Source: Phycisphaerae bacterium (lineage in GTDB: Bacteria; Planctomycetota; Phycisphaerae; JAAYCJ01). From it: DNA of 26,866 nucleotides. This document shows positions 7,156-14,078 of the stretch, piece after piece. The position numbers and the translations under genes are program-made. The stretch is from contig JAAZAW010000043.1 in the NCBI GenBank assembly GCA_012514125.1, forward strand, positions 1-26,866, written 5' to 3'. Numbering within the stretch: the first letter of the stretch is position 1; the number at the start of each line of letters is the position of its first letter. The notes beneath the pieces were generated by a model, which did not search any database, was not told the DNA's origin, and saw nothing but the letters and a program-made list of their open reading frames with translations.

Positions 7156-7881
7156 ATGAAAAAAACAAACCAAATCCACAGAAAAAAATTGCACTTTAAC
7201 ATAATGATTATCGGACTTTTGACCCTCCTGACACCCTCGATTCTCTATGCCGATGAAAAAACAGTCCCCAACGCCGCTCTGACCATCCCGGCAACCAACA
7301 TCGAAGATAAACCCCTCGAAAAACCCGACCCCTTCCTCCAAACCGAAAAAAACGACCAGACAAAAAAATCCTTCACAACCCCCCTGCTGACAAATCCCTG
7401 GATCGCCCTCGCCGTCGTCCTGACCATTATCCTCGGCGGTGCCTGGCTGCTCAAACGATTCTACCCCGGCGGAAATATGCTCTTGGGTTCTCTCCCCATC
7501 CTCCAAGTCCTGGGCCGAACACATCTATCCTCAAAACAAACACTCGTCATGATCAAAGTCGATAACAAACTCCTCCTCCTGGGAATCACCGATCACCAGA
7601 TCACACCATTGATGACTTTCGATTCGCCCGATGAAGTTTCGCACCTGCTCACACAAATCGAACAGAACAGGCCCACAAGCATCACCACAGGTTTCAGACA
7701 ATTTTTCTCCCAGGAAAAAAACACCATGAACCCCGCAAACAACCCTCAAAACGATTTTTTTGACAATAGTTCCGATAAAAATGTCGAAACGAACGTTTTA
7801 CAGTTGAAAACTGAGCTAAATACGTTATTAAAGAAGGTACAGGATTTCAAACGCAATGGAGGCGATAACACTTCAGCTTAG
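7156..7881 (+). CDS. fliO: Flagellar export-gate assembly protein FliO
   Basis: A bitopic membrane protein that helps FliP form its ring during assembly of the export gate. Residues 1-33 look like a signal peptide ending in LYA, residues about 80-98 form a transmembrane helix (NPWIALAVVLTIILGGAWLL), and residues about 110-150 are the FliO cytoplasmic domain (LQVLGRTHLSSKQTLVMIKV, then KLLLLGITDHQITPL). The C-terminal tail is polar and variable. At 241 residues it is of the larger type (FliZ of Bacillus, about 220), not the short enteric form. It lies directly before fliP, with 2 nt between stop and start. A clear Shine-Dalgarno is not seen. Confidence 0.9.
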   Translation: MKKTNQIHRKKLHFNIMIIGLLTLLTPSILYADEKTVPNAALTIPATNIEDKPLEKPDPFLQTEKNDQTKKSFTTPLLTNPWIALAVVLTIILGGAWLLKRFYPGGNMLLGSLPILQVLGRTHLSSKQTLVMIKVDNKLLLLGITDHQITPLMTFDSPDEVSHLLTQIEQNRPTSITTGFRQFFSQEKNTMNPANNPQNDFFDNSSDKNVETNVLQLKTELNTLLKKVQDFKRNGGDNTSA

Positions 7882-7883
7882 CC

Positions 7884-8702
7884 ATGGATGGCAAAAAAAT
7901 TTACAACCCGGTTAACGCCCGCACATTTTTCCTGGTCGCGGGAATACTCCTGCTCCTCGGAGCACCCCTTGCCGATGCGCAAACCATACCCGCTGACGGC
8001 ACGAACCTCTATCTGCCCGATGTCCGGCAACTGGTCCCGAATGTCAACGACGCACCCGGCGTCTCCGCAGCCGTCCAGATTCTCGTCATCATCACCGTCC
8101 TTTCCCTCGCCCCCGCCATTCTCGTCATGGTCACCTGCTTCACGCGAATCGTCGTCGTCCTCGCACTCTTAAGGCAAGCGCTGGCCACGCAACAACTTCC
8201 GCCAAATCAGGTCATGATAGGACTCGCCCTGTTCATGACCTTTATGGTCATGGCCCCGACCTGGTCAAGCATCCAGACAAACGCCCTGACCCCCTATCTC
8301 AACAATACCATCAACCAGGAACAGGCCTTCGATCTGGCCCTGAAACCCATTCGGGAATTCATGATCCGCCAAATCGAAGCCACCGACAACGAACAGGACG
8401 TCTACATGTTCCTCGCCCACACAAACCCAGAAAACACCGAAAATCTCAAATGGGCAAACATCCCGACCACCGTCCTGATCCCTGCGTTCATCACCAGCGA
8501 ACTTAAAACCGCCTTTATCATCGGCTTTAGAATCTATCTGCCGTTCCTGATCATCGATATGGTCATTTCCTCGGTCCTGATTTCAATGGGTATGCTGATG
8601 TTGCCCCCCATGCTCATCTCCATGCCCTTCAAACTATTACTCTTCGTCCTGGTCGACGGCTGGCATCTGGTCGCTGGAAGCCTGATCAACAGCTTTGTAT
8701 GA
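7884..8702 (+). CDS. fliP: Flagellar export gate protein FliP
   Basis: The main channel-forming subunit of the FliPQR export gate. A cleavable signal peptide is visible (residues 1-32, ending ADA), which is a known trait of FliP. The body carries the signatures SLAPAILVMVTCFTRIVVVL, LRQALATQQLPPNQVMIGLA, FMTFMVMAP and, near the end, PFLIIDMVISSVLISMGM and LLFVLVDGWHLVAGSL. The length of 272 fits the family (about 245 plus signal). The start lies 2 nt after the fliO stop, consistent with coupled translation; GGAGG at 7859-7863 is too far upstream to serve it directly. This is the last gene with strongly C-biased third codon positions. Confidence 0.97.
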   Translation: MDGKKIYNPVNARTFFLVAGILLLLGAPLADAQTIPADGTNLYLPDVRQLVPNVNDAPGVSAAVQILVIITVLSLAPAILVMVTCFTRIVVVLALLRQALATQQLPPNQVMIGLALFMTFMVMAPTWSSIQTNALTPYLNNTINQEQAFDLALKPIREFMIRQIEATDNEQDVYMFLAHTNPENTENLKWANIPTTVLIPAFITSELKTAFIIGFRIYLPFLIIDMVISSVLISMGMLMLPPMLISMPFKLLLFVLVDGWHLVAGSLINSFV

Positions 8703-8733
8703 GGATGAATGATTTGTGGGAGGATAAAAGGAT

Positions 8734-9003
8734 ATGACAATTTCAATCTCCGAAGCCTTGGACATGGCCCGTTACGCGATAGCGCTGATTTTGCAGCTCT
8801 CGGCCCCGACTTTGCTCGTCGGAATGGTGGTCGGTTTGATTATCAGTATTGTTCAGGCTGTAACTCAGATTCAAGAACAAACACTGACATTTGTACCCAA
8901 AATGATCGCCATGGCGATTATGGCAGTTTTAATGGCGTCGTGGGCCATGACAAAAATTATGGAATTCAGTAAAGAGATGTTTGTGTTTGCAAATTTCAGA
9001 TAA
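8734..9003 (+). CDS. fliQ: Flagellar export gate protein FliQ
   Basis: An 89-residue protein with two membrane helices, the usual size of FliQ, which packs four copies around the FliP-FliR channel. Diagnostic parts are SAPTLLVGMVVGLIISIVQA, then VTQIQEQTLTFVPKM and a second helix AMAIMAVLMASWAM. AAAGGAT immediately before the ATG is a close ribosome site. It follows fliP by 31 nt. Base composition changes within and around this gene: 8761-8820 is still C-rich, while 8821-8880 has 16 G and 8 C, so it straddles the composition change described in the findings. Confidence 0.96.
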   Translation: MTISISEALDMARYAIALILQLSAPTLLVGMVVGLIISIVQAVTQIQEQTLTFVPKMIAMAIMAVLMASWAMTKIMEFSKEMFVFANFR

Positions 9004-9012
9004 ACAAAAACA

Positions 9013-9056
9013 TACACAAACGTGTAACTTTCGACCCTATATTACACGTTTGTGTA
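9013..9056. promoter_or_regulatory. Perfect 15-bp inverted repeat between fliQ and fliR
   Basis: Arms TACACAAACGTGTAA (9013-9027) and TTACACGTTTGTGTAA (9042-9057, 15 bases paired) are exact reverse complements around a 14-nt spacer. Each arm is itself a dyad of the form TACAC-N4-GTGTA, so the region can be read as two adjacent operator-like sites or as one long hairpin. There is no T-run typical of an intrinsic terminator after it. It fills most of the fliQ-fliR spacer. Confidence 0.7.
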
Positions 9057-9075
9057 ATTAATGGATAGACAATAA

Positions 9076-9855
9076 ATGAACGAAGGTTTTGGATTATTAC
9101 AAACATTGATCAATTTGCCGGTGATAGCCTTGCTCATGGCGAGGATCGGCGGGCTTGTAACTTTCGTGCCATTCTTCAGTAGCAGCACAATACCGGCCAA
9201 AACCCGCATTTTTCTGGCAGCAGGAATCACCCTCGTGGTCCTGCCTTTTGCGGGGGAGACGGTGACGGCGCCGGCGGACCTGGGTTCGCTGGTGGTGGGG
9301 ATGACCGGGGAGCTGCTGATCGGGATGGTGATGGGATTGATTGTTTCCATTGTCTTTGCCGGGCTTCAGTTGGCGGGGTTGATTATCGATCAGCAGATGG
9401 GGATCGGGATGGCGCAGGTGTTCGACCCGTTGTTCGATGAAGAGACTTCGGTGCTGAGCCAGTTTTACTTTTGGCTAGCTATGGTGATATTTTTATCGAT
9501 TCGCGGTCACATTTTGCTTGTGGGGGCATTGGTCAAGAGTTTGAAGACGATTCCGCCGGGGCAATTTGTGGTCAGCGAAGATGTGGTGGTGAGTTTGACG
9601 AATATTTTGCAGGTGAGTTTTGTGATTGCGATACAAATTGCGGCTCCGCTGGTGGTTGCGATTTTTTTGACGACGCTGGCGATGGGTTTTGTGGCTCGGA
9701 CCGTGCCGCAGTTGAATATTTTGTCGGTTGGTTTTTCGATCAGGCTGATGCTGGGATATGTGCTTGTAATTGTGTGCCTGATTCCGGTGATTGAGATTTT
9801 TCAGCGGTCGCTTGATACGGTTTTTTTGAGTTTATATCAGTTGTTCGGGCTGTAA
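9076..9855 (+). CDS. fliR: Flagellar export gate protein FliR
   Basis: A polytopic membrane protein of 259 residues with about six membrane helices, the single-copy plug of the FliP5-Q4-R1 gate. The conserved beginning MARIGGLVTFVPFFSSSTIP and the segment GLIIDQQMGIGMAQVFDPL are typical of FliR/SctT, as are TIPPGQFVV and GFVARTVPQLNILSVGFSIR in the C-terminal half. Length and topology fit. The Shine-Dalgarno is weak (GGA at 9063-9065). From about 9240 onward the codons become G/T-ending (TTG, GTG, GGG, GCG), in sharp contrast to fliI-fliP. flhB follows after 30 nt. Confidence 0.96.
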   Translation: MNEGFGLLQTLINLPVIALLMARIGGLVTFVPFFSSSTIPAKTRIFLAAGITLVVLPFAGETVTAPADLGSLVVGMTGELLIGMVMGLIVSIVFAGLQLAGLIIDQQMGIGMAQVFDPLFDEETSVLSQFYFWLAMVIFLSIRGHILLVGALVKSLKTIPPGQFVVSEDVVVSLTNILQVSFVIAIQIAAPLVVAIFLTTLAMGFVARTVPQLNILSVGFSIRLMLGYVLVIVCLIPVIEIFQRSLDTVFLSLYQLFGL

Positions 9856-9885
9856 GCGGGCTTTGGGCTTTGGGAGTAAGCGGAC

Positions 9886-11004
9886 GTGGCGGACGATTTT
9901 GGAGAAAAGACAGAGGCGCCGACTCAGCGACGACGCGAGGAATCGCGTGAGCGCGGACAGGTGGTCAAGTCGATGGATTTGACGGCGGCGATCGCCCTTC
10001 TTGGGGCGATGGTAGCGTTGAATTCCTTTGGTCCTGAGTTGTTGCGCGAAATGATCGGTATGATGCGGCGGATGCTGACGTTTTCCCTGAGCGATACGAA
10101 CACGGCATCGTCGATGAAGGAATTGATGTTTATCGGGCTGACTTTATTGGCGAAGCTTACAATTCCGGTTTGCCTGATCATGACGGTGGTGGCGGTGGTT
10201 GTTACATTGACACAGGTAGGTTTTTTGCTGACGTTTCATCCGCTGATGCCGAGTTTTTCGAAGATCAATCCAATCAGCGGGTTCGAGCGAATGTTTTCAA
10301 TCGAATCGGCGATCAAAATGGGAATGAATCTTGTCAAGGTGGGATTGATCGGAGCGGTGGCGTATTTGACGATCAAGAGTAAGCTTGGACAGATCGTGAT
10401 TCTTTCGAGTATGGATACCTGGCAGATTATCGGTTTGGCGGGTGAATTGATGTTTTTGCTGGGCATTCGGATGGGGGTGATTTTGCTGGTGCTGGCGATT
10501 TTCGATTATGGGGTGACGTGGTTTCAGAACGAGAAAAAATTGAAGATGTCCAAGCAGGAATTGAAGGAAGAGATGCGTCGGATGGAAGGCGATCCGCTGG
10601 TGAAAGAGCGTCGGCGGCGAGTAGCCAGGCAGCTTATGGCGCAGCGGATGCAGCACGCGGTGCCCAAGGCGGATGTGGTGATTACGAATCCGACGGAATT
10701 GGCGATTGCGATCAAGTATGATGCGGAGACGATGGCGGCTCCGAAGGTTATCGCGAAGGGCGCGGATCATCTGGCGGCGAGGATTCGGCAAATCGCGATC
10801 AAGAACGGGATTCCGATTGTGGAACGCAAGCCTTTGGCGAGAGCGATTTATAAGACGGTGGAGGTTGGGCAGGAGATACCGCCGGCGTATTATAAGGCGA
10901 TTGCGGAGATATTGGCGTATGTGTATGAGTTGACGGGGAAGAAGTTGGAAGAAGTTAAAAAAGATGCCAGCGTCAAAAGTATTCCCTCGTCCAGAATGTC
11001 ATAA
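9886..11004 (+). CDS. flhB: Flagellar export switch protein FlhB
   Basis: The export gate protein that switches substrate class from hook to filament when FliK signals completion. The N-terminal motif EKTEAPTQRRREESRERGQV (residues 7-26), four membrane helices (about 30-215), the basic linker and the cytoplasmic FlhB-C domain are all present, 372 residues in total. The autocleavage site is N268-P269-T270-E271: Asn-Pro-Thr are kept but the usual His is Glu. The start codon is GTG, with GGGAG at 9872-9876. flhA, normally next, is missing; an insertion sequence begins about 25 nt after the stop. The coding strand is G-rich like fliR. Confidence 0.96.
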   Translation: MADDFGEKTEAPTQRRREESRERGQVVKSMDLTAAIALLGAMVALNSFGPELLREMIGMMRRMLTFSLSDTNTASSMKELMFIGLTLLAKLTIPVCLIMTVVAVVVTLTQVGFLLTFHPLMPSFSKINPISGFERMFSIESAIKMGMNLVKVGLIGAVAYLTIKSKLGQIVILSSMDTWQIIGLAGELMFLLGIRMGVILLVLAIFDYGVTWFQNEKKLKMSKQELKEEMRRMEGDPLVKERRRRVARQLMAQRMQHAVPKADVVITNPTELAIAIKYDAETMAAPKVIAKGADHLAARIRQIAIKNGIPIVERKPLARAIYKTVEVGQEIPPAYYKAIAEILAYVYELTGKKLEEVKKDASVKSIPSSRMS

Positions 11005-11028
11005 TATACTGCAATATAAGCTGTTTAT

Positions 11029-12831
11029 ATTCATTTCTTCCTTGACAGGCCGAGGCGGGCCTTTATAATGGAAGTACTTTCATAGCAACGATTTGGAGCA
11101 ATAATGCGGCACAGCGTGAATCCTTTGCAAATTCGGCTCTTTGACGCCTACGATCCTGTCCTGACCGAAAAAACGCGCAAGCGTCTCCTGGAACACTGGC
11201 CCGGGGTCCTGCGGCATGTGATCCTTGAACTGCTGCCCGTGGATACCCTCGGCGGTCACTTCGATCCGAAGATGGGCCGGCCGACGAAGGAACTCTATTC
11301 CCTCGCCGGGCTTTTGCTGATCAAGGAATTCATGAACTGGACGAAGGAAGATGCCCTGGATCAATACCGCTTCAATATGCAGGTGCATTACGCCCTGAAT
11401 CTCGAACCGGTCGCCCAGGATCTTTCCAAGCGGACGCTCGAACGCTACCTCGCCTATTTTGAGGAAGATGAACTGGCGAAAGCGACGATGGACGCGGTGA
11501 CCGTCAAGTTGATCGAGCTCCTGGATCTCAACATCGATCGGCAACGGCTCGACTCCACGCACATCTTCAGCGATATGGCCGGCTTTGGCCGAACCCGTCT
11601 GATGGGCGTCGCGATCAAGCGGTTTCTCACGCAGGTGCTTCGCCAGGACAGGAAGGTCTATCTTTCGCTCCCGGAATCGCTTCGGGAGCGATATGCCCCC
11701 GGCGTGAATCGGTTGTTTGCCGACTGCAAAAAGGACGGCGACTCGCGTCGGTCGCTTCGCGATCAGGTGGCCGAGGATATGTACACCCTCCTCAAGGCGT
11801 TCGCCGGGAAAGAGGCCTACGTTCGCAAGGACACGTACAAGGCCCTGGAGCGTATTTTTTATGAGCAGTGCGAGGTCCGCGAAGAAAAGGTCCTCGTCAA
11901 AGAGAAGACCGGCGGCCGGGTGATGCAGAACCCGTCGGATCCGGAGGCGACGTACGATGGGCATAAGGGGCCGGGCTATCAGGTGCAGCTCTCGGAGACC
12001 TGTCATCCGGACAATCCCGCGCAGTTGATTACTTGTGCGATTCCGCAGACGGCGGCGGAGTCGGATGCCAGGGCACTCGAACCGGTGCTCGAGGCGTTGC
12101 AGGGCCGAAAGCTCCTTCCCCGGGAGATGGTGGCCGATACCCCTTATTGCGGCGATGAGAATGTTCAGAGGGCCGAGGCCCTGGGCGTCGAACTGATCGG
12201 ACCGATGCCGTCGGATTCGTCGTCCGGTTCCGATTCGGATCAGGCCGACGTCGGCAAGGCCGAACCGTTGAATATCGATGATTTTGATATCGATGAGGTG
12301 ACGGAAGAAGTGATCTGCTGCCCGGCGGGCCATGGGCCCGAATCGTCGAAACACCACGGGGCATCCGGCGTGACGAAAACCGTCATGCCGGTTTCGGTGT
12401 GCGGCGGGTGCGAGTTTTTCGCCCAATGCCCGATGAAGAAAATTCGTGACACGTACGTTCTGGAACATACGGCCAAGGCGCGTCGGCTCGTGGGTCGGAG
12501 GCGAGAGACGGCGACGGAGGTTTTCAAAGAGCGGTATCAGATTCGGGGCGGGATCGAAGGGACCAACAGCGGGCTTAAGCGTCGCACGGGGTTGGGCCGA
12601 TTGCGTGTGAGAGGTTGGCCGGCGGTAAGTCATGCGATTTATTTGAAGATCGCCGGCTGGAACATTTTGCGGGGGGCGGTCTGCGCGACGATACGGGAAA
12701 TCGTCTACGCGAGGGCAAAAAAGGCGGTCCTGGGGCTTGATTTTGCTCGGTGGCGCGGGTTGCAGGTCCTCGGCGGTGTCCGAAGGGGTCTGCGAAGATC
12801 ATGGGGACCGCCTGTTGAGCGAGGGATGATT
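11029..12831 (+). mobile_element. IS1182-like insertion sequence
   Basis: The element is defined by its transposase and by imperfect terminal inverted repeats: 11029-11050 pairs with 12810-12831 at about two thirds of positions, including a shared block ACAGGC. The resulting length, near 1.8 kb, fits the IS1182 family. The borders are approximate; I see no clear target-site duplication. GC content appears higher than in the flanking spacers. The left end lies 25 nt after flhB and the right end falls inside the frame of the convergent nfo gene. The transposase stop codon lies 27 nt outside the proposed right repeat, so the true end could be further right. Confidence 0.65.
11042..11069 (+). promoter_or_regulatory. 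Consensus sigma-70 promoter of the transposase
   Basis: TTGACA at 11042-11047 and TATAAT at 11064-11069 are both perfect matches to the vegetative consensus with a 16-nt spacer. The ATG of the transposase follows 34 nt after the -10 box, with TTGGAG at 11092-11097 as ribosome site. The -35 box lies inside the proposed left inverted repeat, which would let bound transposase repress its own gene. Confidence 0.8.
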
Positions 12832-12858
12832 TTTTCTGCGTTCAGCCAGGTTGCCTGA
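11104..12858 (+). CDS. IS1182 family DDE transposase
   Basis: A 584-residue RNase H-fold transposase that would excise and insert the element. An N-terminal DUF772-like helical domain (about 40-130, with GRPTKELYSLAGLLLIKEF) is followed by the catalytic core: D150 in LDSTHI, D345 in VADTPYCGD and E485 in IRGGIEGTNSGLKRR. An insertion with Cys-rich segments (CCPAGH and CGGCEFFAQC, about 405-445) is usual in this family. The reading frame is intact, with all three acidic residues, and it has a consensus promoter, so the copy may be active. The final nine or so codons and the stop seem to lie beyond the right inverted repeat. It overlaps the convergent nfo frame by 154 nt. Confidence 0.9.
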   Translation: MRHSVNPLQIRLFDAYDPVLTEKTRKRLLEHWPGVLRHVILELLPVDTLGGHFDPKMGRPTKELYSLAGLLLIKEFMNWTKEDALDQYRFNMQVHYALNLEPVAQDLSKRTLERYLAYFEEDELAKATMDAVTVKLIELLDLNIDRQRLDSTHIFSDMAGFGRTRLMGVAIKRFLTQVLRQDRKVYLSLPESLRERYAPGVNRLFADCKKDGDSRRSLRDQVAEDMYTLLKAFAGKEAYVRKDTYKALERIFYEQCEVREEKVLVKEKTGGRVMQNPSDPEATYDGHKGPGYQVQLSETCHPDNPAQLITCAIPQTAAESDARALEPVLEALQGRKLLPREMVADTPYCGDENVQRAEALGVELIGPMPSDSSSGSDSDQADVGKAEPLNIDDFDIDEVTEEVICCPAGHGPESSKHHGASGVTKTVMPVSVCGGCEFFAQCPMKKIRDTYVLEHTAKARRLVGRRRETATEVFKERYQIRGGIEGTNSGLKRRTGLGRLRVRGWPAVSHAIYLKIAGWNILRGAVCATIREIVYARAKKAVLGLDFARWRGLQVLGGVRRGLRRSWGPPVERGMIFSAFSQVA

Positions 12859-13715
12859 AAGACTTTTGACGTCGGCATCAGTTTTGCGAGATTTTTGCGG
12901 TCGTTGTCCCATTGCGAGCCGGGGATTTTAGGCGTTTCGATGATTTTGGGGACTTTTTGAAGTTTTTTGTGCAGCAGGATGTATTTGAACGCATCTGTGG
13001 GGATTCGCCCGAGTCCTATATGTTCGTGCCGGTCCAGGTGCGAACCTGTTTCTCCTTTGGCGTCGTTCAGGTGAATGCAGCCTATCCGATCGAACCCGAT
13101 ATGGCGGTCGATTTTTTGCAGTAAATCATCGAGATGCTCCTGGGGCCAAAGGGGATAGCCTGCGGCGTGAAGATGGCAGGTGTCCAGGCAGCAGCCCAGT
13201 CGATCGGGATATTTTGAAGCGTCGATAAGCTGGGCGATTTGTTCAATTGTTCCGCCGAGACAATGCCCGCCGCCGGCGGTGGTTTCCAGAAGGATTTTTA
13301 CATCCGGGATTTGTTCAAAAACGGCATTGAGTCCGGTGGTAACCAGTTCGATTCCCCTGGCGGCACCTTGCCCTCGATGACTGCCGGGATGGAGCACGAG
13401 GCGATCGATTTTCATTTGTCGGCAACGGTCGAGTTCTTCCCGCAGGGCTTGGAGGGAGCGGGTGAGAACGTCCTGACAATTACCGGCCAGGTTGATCAGA
13501 TATCCGCTGTGAGCGACGATGTAAAGGATTTGGTTCTGAAATTTTTGGCGGGTCGAGTTCCACAGGTCTATATTCTGCTTCGACATCGGGGCCATTTGCC
13601 ATTGGCGTTGATTTTTTACAAATAGTTGAACGCAGTTGCATTCGAGTTCATGGGCGGCGATCAGGGCATTATGAGGCCCGCCTGCAATCGACAAATGAGC
13701 ACCGAGTAAAAGCAT
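12705..13715 (-). CDS. nfo: Endonuclease IV (AP endonuclease) with altered C-terminus
   Basis: A base-excision-repair enzyme that cleaves DNA 5' of abasic sites using three zinc ions. All metal ligands of the family are visible: H69, H109, E144, D178, H181, H215, D228, H230 and E260, within AHSGYLIN, LVLHPGSH, ETTAGGG, LDTCHLHAAG and LDRHEHIG. The known enzymes end near residue 285. Here the frame continues to 336, and from about residue 296 it is antisense to the insertion sequence, so the last ~40 residues (Arg/Pro-rich) are not native. The catalytic core is complete, hence activity is plausible. The start has GGAAAGGAT upstream on the minus strand. It is transcribed towards flhB and away from the macA-like gene. 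Confidence 0.9.
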   Translation of the reverse strand: MLLLGAHLSIAGGPHNALIAAHELECNCVQLFVKNQRQWQMAPMSKQNIDLWNSTRQKFQNQILYIVAHSGYLINLAGNCQDVLTRSLQALREELDRCRQMKIDRLVLHPGSHRGQGAARGIELVTTGLNAVFEQIPDVKILLETTAGGGHCLGGTIEQIAQLIDASKYPDRLGCCLDTCHLHAAGYPLWPQEHLDDLLQKIDRHIGFDRIGCIHLNDAKGETGSHLDRHEHIGLGRIPTDAFKYILLHKKLQKVPKIIETPKIPGSQWDNDRKNLAKLMPTSKVFQATWLNAEKIIPRSTGGPHDLRRPLRTPPRTCNPRHRAKSSPRTAFFALA

Positions 13716-14078
13716 TTTTCCGGTTATCCTTTCCGCAGTGGGTAATTAATCGCAATCATGTTACCTGCCTGTTGTCCGAAAGTCGAGCGCGATCGGTTAA
13801 AACCTTAGTGCAGTGTGATTTTTTTACAGGCGTCGTCCTCCTTTCCAACGTTATGGTGGGCCGGGAGTTGCGGGCGAAGAGAGTCTTACGCATAATCGGG
13901 TAAAGGAATTGACAGGCCATTTCAACTCGATATGATTAGTATATAAAAATTTTATAATAAAAGAGTTGGGCTAAATTAGCGGTGTTTTGTTATTCTCGCC
14001 GACTTGTTTGCTCCGAAAATCATCCCAAGAATTGAAAAAAATAATACGGATTGACGTTTCGTATTTTGGAGTCCTGCG
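13716..14078. other. Divergent intergenic region between nfo and the macA-like gene
   Basis: This 363-nt stretch has no gene that I can support. It must hold promoters for both divergent genes. On the + strand a good promoter lies at 13909-13936, and an 11-bp dyad GCTAAATTAGC at 13970-13980 follows it. The segment 13935-13960 is very AT-rich (TATAAAAATTTTATA palindrome). On the - strand, TCGACT and TAACAT spaced by 17 nt form a weak candidate promoter for nfo. No terminator or RNA gene was recognised. Confidence 0.6.
13909..13936 (+). promoter_or_regulatory. Predicted sigma-70 promoter of the MacAB-type operon
   Basis: TTGACA at 13909-13914 and TATGAT at 13931-13936 with a 16-nt spacer, one mismatch to consensus. 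Transcription would begin near 13943, giving a leader of about 135 nt before the ATG at 14079, with an 11-bp dyad at 13970-13980 in the leader that could be an operator. Confidence 0.6.

Noticed and set aside
8640..9240. Chromosomal replication origin at the composition flip
   Set aside because: No DnaA boxes, dnaA/dnaN genes or AT-rich unwinding region were seen, and the + strand becomes C-rich again in the minus-strand operon after about 21 kb. A mosaic history is at least as likely.
11080..12633. A 517-codon open frame on the minus strand opposite the transposase
   Set aside because: It is an antisense shadow: the + frame has a complete DDE transposase with promoter and ribosome site, while the minus frame is His/Arg/Pro-rich with no recognisable domain.
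14051..14062. Second -35-like TTGACG just before the macA-like gene
   Set aside because: No -10 box can fit before the start codon, only 17-23 nt away, and the ribosome site occupies that space.
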